DNA of 64,000 nt from Methylotenera_A sp046598525 (GCA_046598525.1 JBKJIJ010000013.1:91590-155589), one strand, 5' to 3'. Shown: positions 1-9,361, numbered from the stretch's first letter. The notes: generated from the letters alone by a model not told the origin. Numbers and translations: made by a program.

Positions 1-1250
1 TAATTCAACTATTCATTAAGCACCTGAATGACGGCACCGAATTAAAATTAACCGTTGCCAATAATATCAACCAAGTGATTCCGGCCGTATTGAACAAAAA
101 AGCCGATATTGCCGCCGCCGATGTCACTATTACCGATGGCCGCAAACAGATTATCGATTTTTCGAATCCCTACCAAGATGTGCAACAAGTGGTGGTTTAT
201 AACAGTCAAAAGCTGAAAGATGATAAAAAAAAGGCACCAAAAAACCTGAAAGATTTAGCGGGCCGCCTGATTACCGTACCCGCTGGCACCAGCTTTGTAG
301 AGCGTTTAATCAAGCTTAAACCCAAGCAAGCTGGCTTAATTTGGCAAGAACGCTTGCATGTGGGCTCAGAGCAATTATTGCAAGAATTAGAGCAAGGCGA
401 TATTGACTACACCATTGCCGATAGTCACTTGGTTTCTATTATGCAAAATTATTACCCCAATTTAAGCATTGCTTTTGCATTGGGCGAGCCAGAAAAAATT
501 GCATGGGCCATGCCTAAAAATGCCAACCCAGAGCTGCAATTAAAGGTGAATGCCTTTTTTAGCAAGATTAAAAAAAATGGCACACTACGCAACTTAATCG
601 ATCGCTACCACGGCAACGCCAAGCGGCTTAAACCGGTGGATGTGAAAGCTTTTTTAATCCGCAGCCGCACTTTATTGCCCAAATACAAACGGCTTTTTCA
701 ACAAGCGCAAGAAATTACCGATTTAGATTGGCGCTTAATCGCTGCCATTAGCTATCAAGAATCGCATTGGGATACATTTAATACATCCCCCACCAATGTG
801 CGCGGATTAATGATGTTAACCGAAGATACCGCCGATTTAATGAAAGTTAGTGACAGATTAGACCCAAAACAAAGCATTCCTGCTGGGGCAAAATACATCA
901 ATTTGCTTAAAGATACTATTCCTGACCGTGTGCCAGAGCCTGATCGCACATTTTTGGCGCTAGCTTCTTACAATATTGGATACGCCCATGTGGAAGACGC
1001 GCGGGTGTTGGCGCAGCGCTTAAAAATGAACCCAGACCGCTGGGCGGATGTGAAAAAAACCTTGGTGATGTTAAACGACCCGACTTATTATGTGAACGCA
1101 AAATACGGCTATTGCAGCGGTGGTGCACCAGTGATTTTTGTAGAATCGATTCGCAGCTATTACAATATTTTGGCGCGCTTTGAACCGAGTTACGATGATA
1201 AAGCCAGCCAATTTAAAATCGCCAGCGCTGATACTTATCCTAAATTTTAA
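1..1250 (+). CDS. mltF: Membrane-bound lytic murein transglycosylase F (5'-truncated by window edge)
   Basis: The reading frame is open from the first bases of the window, so the true start and signal peptide lie upstream. The visible part has the C-terminal half of a periplasmic solute-binding (SBP_bac_3) domain, e.g. the IDFSNPYQ and AWAMPKNAN segments, followed from about base 660 by a soluble lytic transglycosylase (SLT) domain. Its motif YQESHW (bases about 750-767) contains the catalytic Glu at about base 759, followed by RGLMML and the ASYNIG motif. This two-domain order is diagnostic of MltF, an outer-membrane-anchored enzyme that cleaves peptidoglycan glycan strands to 1,6-anhydro-muropeptides. 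Known of the family: the N-terminal domain regulates activity. It ends 71 bases before the convergent serS. Confidence 0.9.
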   Translation, partial: IQLFIKHLNDGTELKLTVANNINQVIPAVLNKKADIAAADVTITDGRKQIIDFSNPYQDVQQVVVYNSQKLKDDKKKAPKNLKDLAGRLITVPAGTSFVERLIKLKPKQAGLIWQERLHVGSEQLLQELEQGDIDYTIADSHLVSIMQNYYPNLSIAFALGEPEKIAWAMPKNANPELQLKVNAFFSKIKKNGTLRNLIDRYHGNAKRLKPVDVKAFLIRSRTLLPKYKRLFQQAQEITDLDWRLIAAISYQESHWDTFNTSPTNVRGLMMLTEDTADLMKVSDRLDPKQSIPAGAKYINLLKDTIPDRVPEPDRTFLALASYNIGYAHVEDARVLAQRLKMNPDRWADVKKTLVMLNDPTYYVNAKYGYCSGGAPVIFVESIRSYYNILARFEPSYDDKASQFKIASADTYPKF

Positions 1251-1321
1251 TTAGCAAACATGTTAATTAAAATGCAGCGCTAGCGTATTTTTAAATTTAT
1301 TTGATGGCTTAAGCAACTGAA

Positions 1322-2599
1322 TTAAGACGGTTTAATAGACTGTAAATTGTTCATATAAGGCTGCAACACTTTCGGAATCGTGACTGAGCCATCGGCATTT
1401 TGATAATTTTCTAGCACCGCCACCAATGTGCGCCCTACTGCCAAACCTGAGCCATTAAGCGTGTGCACAAATTCTGTTTTACCTTGCTCGTTTCTAAAAC
1501 GCGCCTGTAAACGGCGAGCTTGAAACGCCTCACAATTACTCACGCTAGAAATCTCACGATAAGTATTTTGCGCTGGCAACCAAACCTCTAAATCGTAAGT
1601 TTTAGCCGCGCCAAAACCCATATCGCCCGTGCAAAGTGAAACCACACGGTAAGGCAATTCAAGCGCTTTTAAAATATTTTCAGCATGCCCAACCATCTCT
1701 TCTAAAGCTTCATAGCTTTTGCTTGGGTGCACAACTTGCACCATTTCCACTTTATCAAATTGATGCTGACGAATCATCCCCTTGGTATCGCGACCATAAG
1801 AACCCGCCTCAGAGCGGAAGCAAGGCGTATGCGCAGTCAGCTTAATCGGCAAAGATTCTAAAGGCACGATTTCATCGCGAACAGTATTGGTAAGTGTGAC
1901 TTCAGAAGTAGGAATTAAATAAAGTTTGCTATCGTTGTGATTTAAGCTAAACAAATCTTCTTCAAATTTAGGCAATTGGCCAGTACCGGTTAGCGTTTCT
2001 GCATTTACCAAATAAGGCGTATAGCACTCTTCATAGCCATGCTGTTCAGTCTGCGTATCCAACATAAATTGCGCCAAAGCACGGTGCAATTTCGCAATGC
2101 CGCCACGCATAAAGGTAAAACGCGTGCCAGATAATTTAATACCGGTATCAAAATCCAGCCCAAGTGGAGTGCCCACATCGGTGTGGTCTTTGATTTCAAA
2201 ATCAAAAGTGCGAGGCGCGCCAATTTTGCGCACTTCAACGTTATCCGCTTCTGATTTACCGGCTGGCACGCTTTCATGCGGCAAGTTAGGCACGTTTAAT
2301 AAAACGTTTTGCAATTTAATTTGCAGCGCTTCCAATAAGGCCTCATCCGCTTTTAAAGCATCACCCAAACCGGCAACTTCAGCCAATATGGCGCTTACAT
2401 CCTCACCCTTAGATTTGGCAAACCCAATTTGCTTAGAGCTGTTATTGCGCTTGGCCTGCAAATCTTGCGTACGCGTTTGTACCGCTTTACGCTCTTGTTC
2501 AAGAGCCGTAAAAGCGGCTGAATCAAACGCAAAACCACGCCTGTTTAACTGGTTAACAACACCGTCTAAATCATTTCTTAATGCTTGAATATCTAACAT
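1322..2599 (-). CDS. serS: Seryl-tRNA synthetase
   Basis: 425 residues, the normal length for bacterial SerRS. It charges tRNA-Ser (and tRNA-Sec where present) in the cytoplasm. Residues 1 to about 110 are the charged helical arm that contacts the tRNA long variable loop. The class II core follows, with motif 2 around CFRSEAGSYGRDTKG and motif 3 in NGSGLAVGRTLVA near the C-terminus. The ATG at 2597-2599 gives the typical MLDIQALRND start. A repeat element separates it from rarA upstream, so co-transcription with rarA is possible but not shown. Confidence 0.97.
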   Translation of the reverse strand: MLDIQALRNDLDGVVNQLNRRGFAFDSAAFTALEQERKAVQTRTQDLQAKRNNSSKQIGFAKSKGEDVSAILAEVAGLGDALKADEALLEALQIKLQNVLLNVPNLPHESVPAGKSEADNVEVRKIGAPRTFDFEIKDHTDVGTPLGLDFDTGIKLSGTRFTFMRGGIAKLHRALAQFMLDTQTEQHGYEECYTPYLVNAETLTGTGQLPKFEEDLFSLNHNDSKLYLIPTSEVTLTNTVRDEIVPLESLPIKLTAHTPCFRSEAGSYGRDTKGMIRQHQFDKVEMVQVVHPSKSYEALEEMVGHAENILKALELPYRVVSLCTGDMGFGAAKTYDLEVWLPAQNTYREISSVSNCEAFQARRLQARFRNEQGKTEFVHTLNGSGLAVGRTLVAVLENYQNADGSVTIPKVLQPYMNNLQSIKPS

Positions 2600-2644
2600 T
2601 ACAATTCCTATTATTGACTGACTACTTTACCAATTACATGATTC

Positions 2645-2728
2645 GTCATTCCCGCGAAAGCGGGAATCCATTTTAAAAATCGTTCAAAAACTAAATTCAA
2701 GTTGGATTCCCGCTTTCGGGGGAATGAC
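2645..2728. repeat. Bipartite inverted-repeat element, type A (serS-rarA spacer)
   Basis: Two 26-base arms (2645-2670 and 2703-2728) are inverted copies of each other. Each arm is itself palindromic, of the type GTCATTCCCGCGAAAGCGGG. About 32 variable bases separate the arms. It resembles the dRS3-like repeats of Neisseria in the ATTCCC-N8-GGGAAT core. There is no coding capacity. The same arm type recurs at 9289, 10617, 24528, 35820, 43455 and 55831. Confidence 0.85.
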
Positions 2729-2767
2729 GCAATATTAAATGTGCCTATGTAAAAACAAGCTAATAAC

Positions 2768-4087
2768 TTACTTTTTTGCTTTCCTATCAAGCTCTTTAAG
2801 ATGCTTTAATTTTTCGCTAATTTTACCTTCTAAGCCGCGCGGTGTGGGCACATAAAACTGCGGCACTTTATTTTCTTGCACTAATTCATCTGGAAAATAC
2901 TGCTCACCTGCCGCGTAAGCTTCTGGCTCATTGTGCGCGTAGCGATAATCTTTGCCGTAATCCAGCGCTTTCATCAATTTAGTCGGCGCGTTTCTTAAGT
3001 GTATGGGCACTGGCCGCGATTTATCTTGCGCCACAAACGCTTTTGCTTGATTGTAGGCGTTGTAAGCGGCATTGCTTTTGGGCGCAACAGCCAAATAAAT
3101 CACCATATTCGCCAGCGCCAATTCTCCCTCCGGTGAGCCAAGTCGTTCATATATTTGCCAAGCTTCTAGCGCCATGGTTTGCGCGCGCGGGTCGGCTAGG
3201 CCAATATCTTCAATGGCCATGCGGATAATGCGGCGGCCTAAATAAAGTGGGTCGGCGCCACCATCAATCATGCGCAAAAACCAATATAAAGCGGCATCTG
3301 GATTACTGCCGCGCACCGATTTATGTAGCGCAGAAATTTGGTCATAAAACGCTTCGCCACCTTTATCAAAACGGCGCAACTTGCTTGACATGGTAGTTTG
3401 CAAAAAGGCTTCGTCTATTTCGCTAACCTTGGCGCCTTCAGCCGCGTTAAATAAGCCTTCTACAAAATTCAGCAAGCGTCTTGCGTCACCATCGGCATAG
3501 GCCAGCACTTGCTCTTTAACCGCGTCAGCCAAGTGCGTATTAGGCGCCACCAATGCTTGCGCGCGGCTTAATAGCAAATCCAATTCTGGTTCGGATAAGG
3601 CATTTAGCACAAACACTTGTGCTCGGCTTAAAAGCGCACTATTCACTTCAAACGATGGATTTTCGGTAGTCGCGCCAATAAAGGTAATCAAGCCACTTTC
3701 TACAAATGGCAAAAACGCATCTTGCTGACCTTTGTTAAAGCGGTGCACTTCATCTACAAACAAAATGGTTTTGCGGCCGTGTTGCTGCAAGGTTAATTCG
3801 GCGCGTTCTACCGCTTCGCGAATATCTTTAATGCCAGATAGCACAGCCGAGATCGGGATAAAATCCGCATCGGCAGTATTGGCAATTAAGCGTGCCAGTG
3901 TGGTTTTGCCAACACCTGGTGGGCCCCATAGAATCATGGAAGGTAATTTGCCGGATTGAAAAGCCAAGCGTAACGGTTTATTTTGACCAAGCAAATGCGA
4001 TTGCCCAACCACTTCATCTAAAGTTTTGGGGCGTAGCCGTTCGGCTAACGGTGCGATGGGAGTTGCCGGTTGAAATAAGCTGGTCAC
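2768..4087 (-). CDS. rarA: Replication-associated recombination protein A (AAA+ ATPase)
   Basis: 439 residues. RarA/MgsA is a clamp-loader-like AAA+ ATPase that acts at stalled replication forks with SSB. Walker A is GPPGVGKT at residues 55-62. Walker B is ILFVDEVHRF with the acidic pair D112/E113. The sensor region GATTENPSFE and the long C-terminal tetramerisation domain, including the conserved FLRMIDGGADPLYL segment, are all present. The start ATG lies 36 bases downstream of a GCTAAAATAGC palindrome that may hold a -10 box. Confidence 0.95.
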   Translation of the reverse strand: MTSLFQPATPIAPLAERLRPKTLDEVVGQSHLLGQNKPLRLAFQSGKLPSMILWGPPGVGKTTLARLIANTADADFIPISAVLSGIKDIREAVERAELTLQQHGRKTILFVDEVHRFNKGQQDAFLPFVESGLITFIGATTENPSFEVNSALLSRAQVFVLNALSEPELDLLLSRAQALVAPNTHLADAVKEQVLAYADGDARRLLNFVEGLFNAAEGAKVSEIDEAFLQTTMSSKLRRFDKGGEAFYDQISALHKSVRGSNPDAALYWFLRMIDGGADPLYLGRRIIRMAIEDIGLADPRAQTMALEAWQIYERLGSPEGELALANMVIYLAVAPKSNAAYNAYNQAKAFVAQDKSRPVPIHLRNAPTKLMKALDYGKDYRYAHNEPEAYAAGEQYFPDELVQENKVPQFYVPTPRGLEGKISEKLKHLKELDRKAKK

Positions 4088-4112
4088 TTATTTTGCTTTT
4101 GATGACGATTAA

Positions 4113-4129
4113 AACGCTATTTTAGCGTT
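4113..4129 (-). promoter_or_regulatory. Short perfect palindrome between the TPR-barrel gene and rarA
   Basis: AACGCTA-TTT-TAGCGTT is a 7-base stem with a 3-base loop in the 102-base gap. On the minus strand it is followed by a short T-rich stretch, so it could end the upstream barrel gene's transcript. On the same strand its loop region contains TAAAAT, which could be the rarA -10 box. A similar GCTAAAATA occurs before metG (about 53976) and apbC (about 54037), which favours the promoter reading. The two uses cannot be separated from sequence alone. Confidence 0.4.
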
Positions 4130-4189
4130 AATTTAAAGTTTGGCTTATTTTTTTGGGATTTGATTGGCGTTTTAACTGGATTATTTGTT

Positions 4190-5554
4190 TTACCATTTGA
4201 AATCTTTGCGCACATTGACTGAAATTACTTTGCGCTCAAAGGTATTTAAATCAATATTAGAATCGTTTTTAATATAGCTAAATTGCGGCCTAACCGACCA
4301 ATGGGGCGCTGGAAGGTAGCGTAATCCCAGCGTTGCGTCATATTGATCATCATGCCGCCTGATTAAAAAAGCGGGATCATTGGCATCGTGTCTGCGAAAC
4401 TCTGCGCCAAAAGAGCTAAATACTTGCCACTGGCTATTAAAATTTAGTTGGCCACCCGCACGCAAACCTACAATATCATGGCTAAAAAAATCAGCACTAA
4501 AATCGCGCGATTCTTCTTTTCCGCCATAAATACTGGCAAAAATAACCGGGTTTAAATCTGATTGAAAAACATGAGCCGCATTAATACCGATGATGCTTCT
4601 GGCGGCGTTGCGAATATCGTTTCCTGCATAATTTAAGCGTGTGTATTGCGCATATATGCCGGCTTGGTTGCTATTATCGAAATCGTGTATCCATTGTGCT
4701 GTTGCGCCATAGGCGCGTCTGAAGCTTTCACCATTTAAATCAAAATGGTTATCTTGCACGGCAATACTCAACAAATTTTTATCTAATTTAAGCTGCAAGC
4801 CACCATTAAAATCCAGCGCGCTATTATCAAAGTCTTTTTCAGAAGAATTCAAACGGTTATTACCATTAACAGCACCAAATACCGCTAATTGCTCATTTAA
4901 TGGTTGGTTAAATGAAATGCCGGCGGCTAAATTCATAAAATTATCCGATTTTTCTTGCGCATCTTTGCCCAAGGCAAACGCTAAACCGCCAAATAAAGGC
5001 ACGCTAATTGAGCTAATGCTTGGCGCGCTACTCACGTTAGAATCCCAACCCAAACCTAAATCTAAATAAGCGGCAAATGTGGTGGTGGTGCCTTCTGTTT
5101 TATCAATCGCGGTTAATAGTTTTTCAATTGATAATTTGGTTTTTGCATCCGGCTCTAAGCCCAGTACATAATTAAATTCTTGCTTGGCGGCTTCTTTTTC
5201 GCCCAATAAAAAATGCGCCTTGGCCATTTCTGCCCGCGCATCTTGATGATTTGGCTCTACTGCCAACACGCGCTCAAGCGCAAAGGCGCCGCGCGTCACA
5301 TTGCCACTTTCCACCCCTGCAACACCTAATAAATAATCATATTGCATATCACCTGCACGCGCATCTTCTAAAGGCTCAAGCAATTGATAGGCTTTTTTGT
5401 AATCGGCTTGACGAATCAAAGATTGGGCTTGAATCAACACCGCATCTTGCTCGGCATGGCTATTTTGCGAAAATAAAATGGTGAAAATCGCCATTAGAAA
5501 AATGGCGATTAGCTTGGGTAAAAAACGTATTGAATGCTGGTTTAGGCTTTGCAT
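4190..5554 (-). CDS. Secreted TPR protein with C-terminal outer-membrane beta-barrel (Slam/DUF560-like)
   Basis: I chose the ATG at 5552-5554, which has AGG eight to ten bases upstream, over a TTG at 5572. The product is about 454 residues: a signal peptide ending near SQNSHAEQ, then roughly 130 residues of TPR-like helices (e.g. LLGVAGVESGNVTRGAFALERVL, given here only as its first residues LLGVAGVESG), then a beta-rich region of about 290 residues opening with LGLGWDSNVS and ending in an aromatic residue (KDFKW). Alternating hydrophobic strands and an aromatic C-terminus fit an outer-membrane barrel. TPR plus barrel with the GWDSNV start is the layout of surface lipoprotein assembly modulators, but no neighbouring surface lipoprotein is visible, so that function is inference. 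Confidence 0.6.
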   Translation of the reverse strand: MQSLNQHSIRFLPKLIAIFLMAIFTILFSQNSHAEQDAVLIQAQSLIRQADYKKAYQLLEPLEDARAGDMQYDYLLGVAGVESGNVTRGAFALERVLAVEPNHQDARAEMAKAHFLLGEKEAAKQEFNYVLGLEPDAKTKLSIEKLLTAIDKTEGTTTTFAAYLDLGLGWDSNVSSAPSISSISVPLFGGLAFALGKDAQEKSDNFMNLAAGISFNQPLNEQLAVFGAVNGNNRLNSSEKDFDNSALDFNGGLQLKLDKNLLSIAVQDNHFDLNGESFRRAYGATAQWIHDFDNSNQAGIYAQYTRLNYAGNDIRNAARSIIGINAAHVFQSDLNPVIFASIYGGKEESRDFSADFFSHDIVGLRAGGQLNFNSQWQVFSSFGAEFRRHDANDPAFLIRRHDDQYDATLGLRYLPAPHWSVRPQFSYIKNDSNIDLNTFERKVISVNVRKDFKW

Positions 5555-5701
5555 TTTTGGCCTATTTAACAACTAATTAATGCTTTAATAATAGTAGATT
5601 ACACCACTTTAATAAAGTAAAAGTTGAGCTTAAAATTAGAAGTTAAATCTTAAAAACTTATGTAACTATAAAATTTTTTTATAAAACTATTCTTCTGTAA
5701 C

Positions 5702-6337
5702 CTACTCGCCTACAACATCTACACCTTTAGGCGGTATAAATAAAAAGGTTGATTCTTGTAATTTTGGGTTGCGTTCAACGCCATCAAACGTAATCATCGT
5801 AATGTGATTAAAGCTATCGTACAGCTCCATTTTGCGCAGCGTTTCATCTTTAAAGCCCAATAAAACGCGTTCAAATCCGCTGTCTTTATCTTTAGGCAAA
5901 GCCAAAACCCAGTTTAATCCATCTTTGCGCACCGCATTTTTAATGGTAAAACTTTTCTCAACCGCCTCACCTCCTGCCAACAAAGCGGCAGGGCTAGAAC
6001 CTAAGGCTTTACTTAATTCGCGCACCGTTACTTGTTGCAAATCGGTGTCGTATAAAAACACTTGTTTGCCATCGCTAATAATTTGCTGTTCATACGGTTT
6101 TGCATAATCCCAGCGAAACTTATTAGGGCGCTGCAACTGCATGGAGCCTTGCACTTCTTGTATTTTTCGGCCTTTGGTATCAGTTACCACTTGGCTAAAT
6201 TGCGCGCGCATGGCATCTGTATTTTTAAAGAAATCATGCAAGCTAGCCACGCCATCGGCAAAGCTGCTTTGAGCGGCTATAAAAAGCCCCGTTACTACTA
6301 TCTTTTTAATCACTTGTATTTTAATCAGCTGTTGCAT
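5702..6337 (-). CDS. lolA: Outer-membrane lipoprotein carrier protein LolA
   Basis: LolA ferries lipoproteins across the periplasm from LolCDE to LolB. The preferred start is the ATG at 6335-6337. It gives a signal peptide MQQLIKIQVIKKIVVTGLFI... with cleavage near SSFA, and a mature protein with SLHDFFKNTDAMRAQFSQ, the usual LolA N-terminus. A longer open frame reaching 6412 lies inside ftsK and would bury the signal peptide. With this start the gene overlaps the 3' end of ftsK by 17 bases, implying translational coupling; ftsK-lolA-rarA is a common proteobacterial order. The length of about 211 residues is normal. Confidence 0.9.
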   Translation of the reverse strand: MQQLIKIQVIKKIVVTGLFIAAQSSFADGVASLHDFFKNTDAMRAQFSQVVTDTKGRKIQEVQGSMQLQRPNKFRWDYAKPYEQQIISDGKQVFLYDTDLQQVTVRELSKALGSSPAALLAGGEAVEKSFTIKNAVRKDGLNWVLALPKDKDSGFERVLLGFKDETLRKMELYDSFNHITMITFDGVERNPKLQESTFLFIPPKGVDVVGE

Positions 6338-8630
6338 TGCTTTTTGCCAACACCTCTCTATTACCGTTACTTTGCATCGCAGAAACCAATCCTGCGCGTT
6401 CCATATCTTCAATTAATCGTGCGGCACGGTTATAACCAATTCTTAACTGCCGCTGCACCGATGAAATGCTAGCGCGGCGACTGGTTAACACAATACTCAC
6501 CGCTTCATCGTATAACGGATCTTTTTCTGCGCCGTCATCAATGCCTATTTCACCAGCTTCGCCGCCTTCTGTTTCATTGGTCAAAATGCCCTCAATATAA
6601 TTGGGCGCACCCAACGATTTCAAGTGATTCACGACCTGATGCACTTCATGATCTGACACAAACGCGCCATGAATCCGCATTGGGTAACCAGTGCCAGGCG
6701 GCATGTATAACATATCGCCCTGACCTAGTAACGCTTCAGCGCCCATTTGGTCTAATATGGTTCGCGAATCAATTTTGGATGACACTTGAAACGCTACGCG
6801 GGTGGGGATATTAGCCTTAATTAAGCCAGTAATTACATCTACTGATGGACGTTGCGTTGCCAGCACCAAGTGAATGCCAGAAGCGCGCGCTTTTTGTGCC
6901 AAACGCGCGATTAACTCTTCAACCTTTTTGCCTACTACCATCATTAAGTCAGCCAACTCGTCAATCATCACCACAATCATTGGCATTTCTTCCAAAGGCT
7001 CTGGCTCATCTGGCGTTAAGCTAAACGGATGCGGAATTTTTTCGCCTGCTTTTTCGGCTTCTTTAATTTTTTGGTTGTAGCCTGCCAAATTACGCACACC
7101 CAGCATAGACATCAATTTATAGCGGCGTTCCATCTCTGAAACACACCAATTCAGCGCATTGGCCGCTTGGCGCATATCGGTCACCACTGGTGCCAATAAA
7201 TGCGGAATACCTTCATACACCGAAAGCTCTAGCATTTTCGGGTCAATCAAAATCATGCGTACTTTGCTGGGTTCCGATTTGTACAGCAAGCTTAAAATCA
7301 GCGCATTAATTGCCACCGATTTACCTGAACCGGTAGTACCTGCCACCAGCACATGCGGCATTTTGGCTAAATCGGCTACCACTGGCTTGCCTGCAATATC
7401 TTTGCCCATGGCAATGGCCAGCGGCGAATGCATTTCGGCATACACTTGGCTGCCCATAATTTCAGATAAAAATACGATTTGGCGTTTTGGATTGGGGATT
7501 TCTAAACCCATGCAGCTTTTACCCGGAATAGTTTCTACCACGCGAATGCTGACTACAGATAAAGCTCGTGCTAAATCGCGCGCTAAATTGGTGATTTGGC
7601 TACCTTTTACACCTGCGGCAGGTTCTAGTTCAAAACGCGTAATTACAGGGCCTGGTTGCGCCGATAACACTTTGATTTCAATACCAAAATCCATTAACTT
7701 ACGTTCAATTAAACGTGACGTAAAATCTAAGGTTTCAGCAGATGGCAAATCAACAGTATTATTGGCCACATCCAGTAAATGCAATGGCGGCAAGCTAGAA
7801 TCTAAATCGGTGGCAAATAGCGTGGTTTGTTTTTCTTTTAACACCCGTTCGCTTTGTACAATCTCAATCACTGGTGCTTTGATCTCAACTGGCGCGCGGT
7901 CTTCAGTGCGTTTGCGTTCGGCTTCTACAAATTCTTCACGCTTTTGCACAACCACTTTGCCGGCTTTTCTGTCTTGCCAATCAATGTATTTAGTTATCGA
8001 CCAATCGTAAGCGGCGATTAAATTTTTACCTAATTTTTCGGTAATCATAATCCAAGACCAGCCAGTAAACAGGCTAAAACCCACTGCAAATAACAGCAAT
8101 AACAACATGGTAGAGCCGGTAAATCCAAACATTGCGCGCAATGCACCATCTACTGCGTTACCCAACATGCCGCCGCTGGTTAACGGCAAGCTGGCTGGCA
8201 AGCTGATTAAATGGCCAGCTTCTAACGCGCAACATGAAATAAGCAATAACATGAAACCGACAAAATTAAATAGTAAAAATGGGCGTTCTGAAATGGTTAA
8301 CTCTAAGCGTAAATAAACCAACCACATACTGTAAAACGCTAAAACTACCCACCACCATGCCGAAAAACCGAACAAATACAACAACATATCGGCAATCCAA
8401 GCGCCTACTGATCCGCCTGCATTTTGAATAACCGCGTTATCGGATGCCATGTGCGACCATGACGGATCGGCGTTATGGTAGCTGATTAAAATAACGGCCA
8501 AATATAAGCCAACTAGCACCAAACCTAACCACCATGCCTCACGCACAAGGTTGGCGCCGTGTTGTTGCGATGGACTAGGTGGCGCTTGCAAGCGGCCATT
8601 CACTGCTGGAGATTTTTTATTAAAAAACAA
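6321..8630 (-). CDS. ftsK: DNA translocase FtsK
   Basis: 769 residues. FtsK is a septal membrane DNA pump that clears chromosomes from the closing septum and activates XerCD at dif. The N-terminus has four or five hydrophobic spans (about residues 35-195). A short charged linker follows (about 215-275). The motor domain has Walker A GTTGSGKS at 431-438 and Walker B VVMIDELADL. The C-terminal winged-helix gamma domain (RRASISSVQRQLRIGYNRAARL) reads KOPS sequences. The only early start in frame is TTG at 8630, just after an in-frame stop; the next candidates are internal GTGs. The linker is short compared with E. coli FtsK, as in many betaproteobacteria. Confidence 0.95.
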   Translation of the reverse strand: MFFNKKSPAVNGRLQAPPSPSQQHGANLVREAWWLGLVLVGLYLAVILISYHNADPSWSHMASDNAVIQNAGGSVGAWIADMLLYLFGFSAWWWVVLAFYSMWLVYLRLELTISERPFLLFNFVGFMLLLISCCALEAGHLISLPASLPLTSGGMLGNAVDGALRAMFGFTGSTMLLLLLFAVGFSLFTGWSWIMITEKLGKNLIAAYDWSITKYIDWQDRKAGKVVVQKREEFVEAERKRTEDRAPVEIKAPVIEIVQSERVLKEKQTTLFATDLDSSLPPLHLLDVANNTVDLPSAETLDFTSRLIERKLMDFGIEIKVLSAQPGPVITRFELEPAAGVKGSQITNLARDLARALSVVSIRVVETIPGKSCMGLEIPNPKRQIVFLSEIMGSQVYAEMHSPLAIAMGKDIAGKPVVADLAKMPHVLVAGTTGSGKSVAINALILSLLYKSEPSKVRMILIDPKMLELSVYEGIPHLLAPVVTDMRQAANALNWCVSEMERRYKLMSMLGVRNLAGYNQKIKEAEKAGEKIPHPFSLTPDEPEPLEEMPMIVVMIDELADLMMVVGKKVEELIARLAQKARASGIHLVLATQRPSVDVITGLIKANIPTRVAFQVSSKIDSRTILDQMGAEALLGQGDMLYMPPGTGYPMRIHGAFVSDHEVHQVVNHLKSLGAPNYIEGILTNETEGGEAGEIGIDDGAEKDPLYDEAVSIVLTSRRASISSVQRQLRIGYNRAARLIEDMERAGLVSAMQSNGNREVLAKSNATAD

Positions 8631-8782
8631 TCTGTTACAAACCTATAAATAGTGAAAGAAATTTAAATGATTATAGCAAAATCAAATTGCACAAAGCATG
8701 TCTATACACATTAATTAAATTAATATTTAGACAATTTTCATCAAGCAAATTACTATGACACGTAATACTAAAGGAGCACCAA

Positions 8783-9247
8783 ATGGATACAGGCATTAAA
8801 GAAAAAGACAGAAAAATCATCGCAAAAGGCTTATCGCATTTATTGGCCGATACCTATAGTTTGTATTTAAAAACACATTATTTTCACTGGAATGTAACAG
8901 GCCCAATGTTTAACACCTTGCACCTAATGTTTGAGGCGCAATATACCGAGCTGGCTTTGGCGGTGGATTTAGTGGCAGAACGCATCCGCTCTTTAGATGT
9001 GTATGCACCCGGCACCTACAGCCAATTTGCCAAATTATCATCCATTAAAGAACCAGACGGCGTGCCAAAAGCCAATGACATGATTGCCGAATTGGTGGCT
9101 GGTCATGAAGCGGTTTGCCGCACGGCACGTAGCGTATTTCCAGCATCTGATGCCGCATCAGATGAAGCAACGGCGGATTTATTAACGCAGCGTTTACAGC
9201 TGCATGAAAAAACCGCTTGGATGTTGCGCAGCTTGTTAGAAAAGTAG
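8783..9247 (+). CDS. dps: Dps / DNA-binding ferritin-like protein
   Basis: 154 residues forming one ferritin-like four-helix bundle. Dps dodecamers oxidise and store iron, detoxify peroxide and can coat DNA in stationary phase. The inter-subunit ferroxidase ligands are visible with the family spacing: H35 in HYFHWNVTGP, H47, D62 and E66. A strong ribosome-binding site (AAAGGAGC) precedes the ATG. The N-terminus is short and carries several lysines. It stands alone between divergent ftsK and trxB. No clear OxyR site was identified in the 152-base upstream region. Confidence 0.93.
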   Translation: MDTGIKEKDRKIIAKGLSHLLADTYSLYLKTHYFHWNVTGPMFNTLHLMFEAQYTELALAVDLVAERIRSLDVYAPGTYSQFAKLSSIKEPDGVPKANDMIAELVAGHEAVCRTARSVFPASDAASDEATADLLTQRLQLHEKTAWMLRSLLEK

Positions 9248-9288
9248 TCTGTTCAGTAGTTTTAAAGAGCAAATAATCTAACAACCCA

Positions 9289-9361
9289 GTCATTCCCACC
9301 AAAGTGGGAATCCATTTTGATTTTAAACATTACGATGGATTCCCGCTTTCGCCAGAATGAT
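9289..9361. repeat. Bipartite inverted-repeat element, type A (dps-trxB spacer)
   Basis: The left arm is 9289-9314 (GTCATTCCCACC type) and the right arm about 9336-9361 (TGGATTCCCGC ... GAATGA). The arms are diverged from each other, unlike the near-perfect copies elsewhere, so this looks like an older copy. Confidence 0.75.

Noticed and set aside
2645..2728. Paired inverted repeats as an insertion sequence
   Set aside because: The space between arms is 17-110 bases with no transposase, and no transposase gene is in the window; they are at most non-autonomous elements.
6338..6412. N-terminal extension of lolA into ftsK
   Set aside because: It would place 25 hydrophilic residues before a clear signal peptide; the ATG at 6335-6337 explains export.
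7159..8010. A long open frame (283 codons) antisense to ftsK
   Set aside because: It mirrors the codon structure of ftsK, has no ribosome site, no recognisable domain and low-complexity Ser/Thr/Ile composition. It is a shadow of the real gene.
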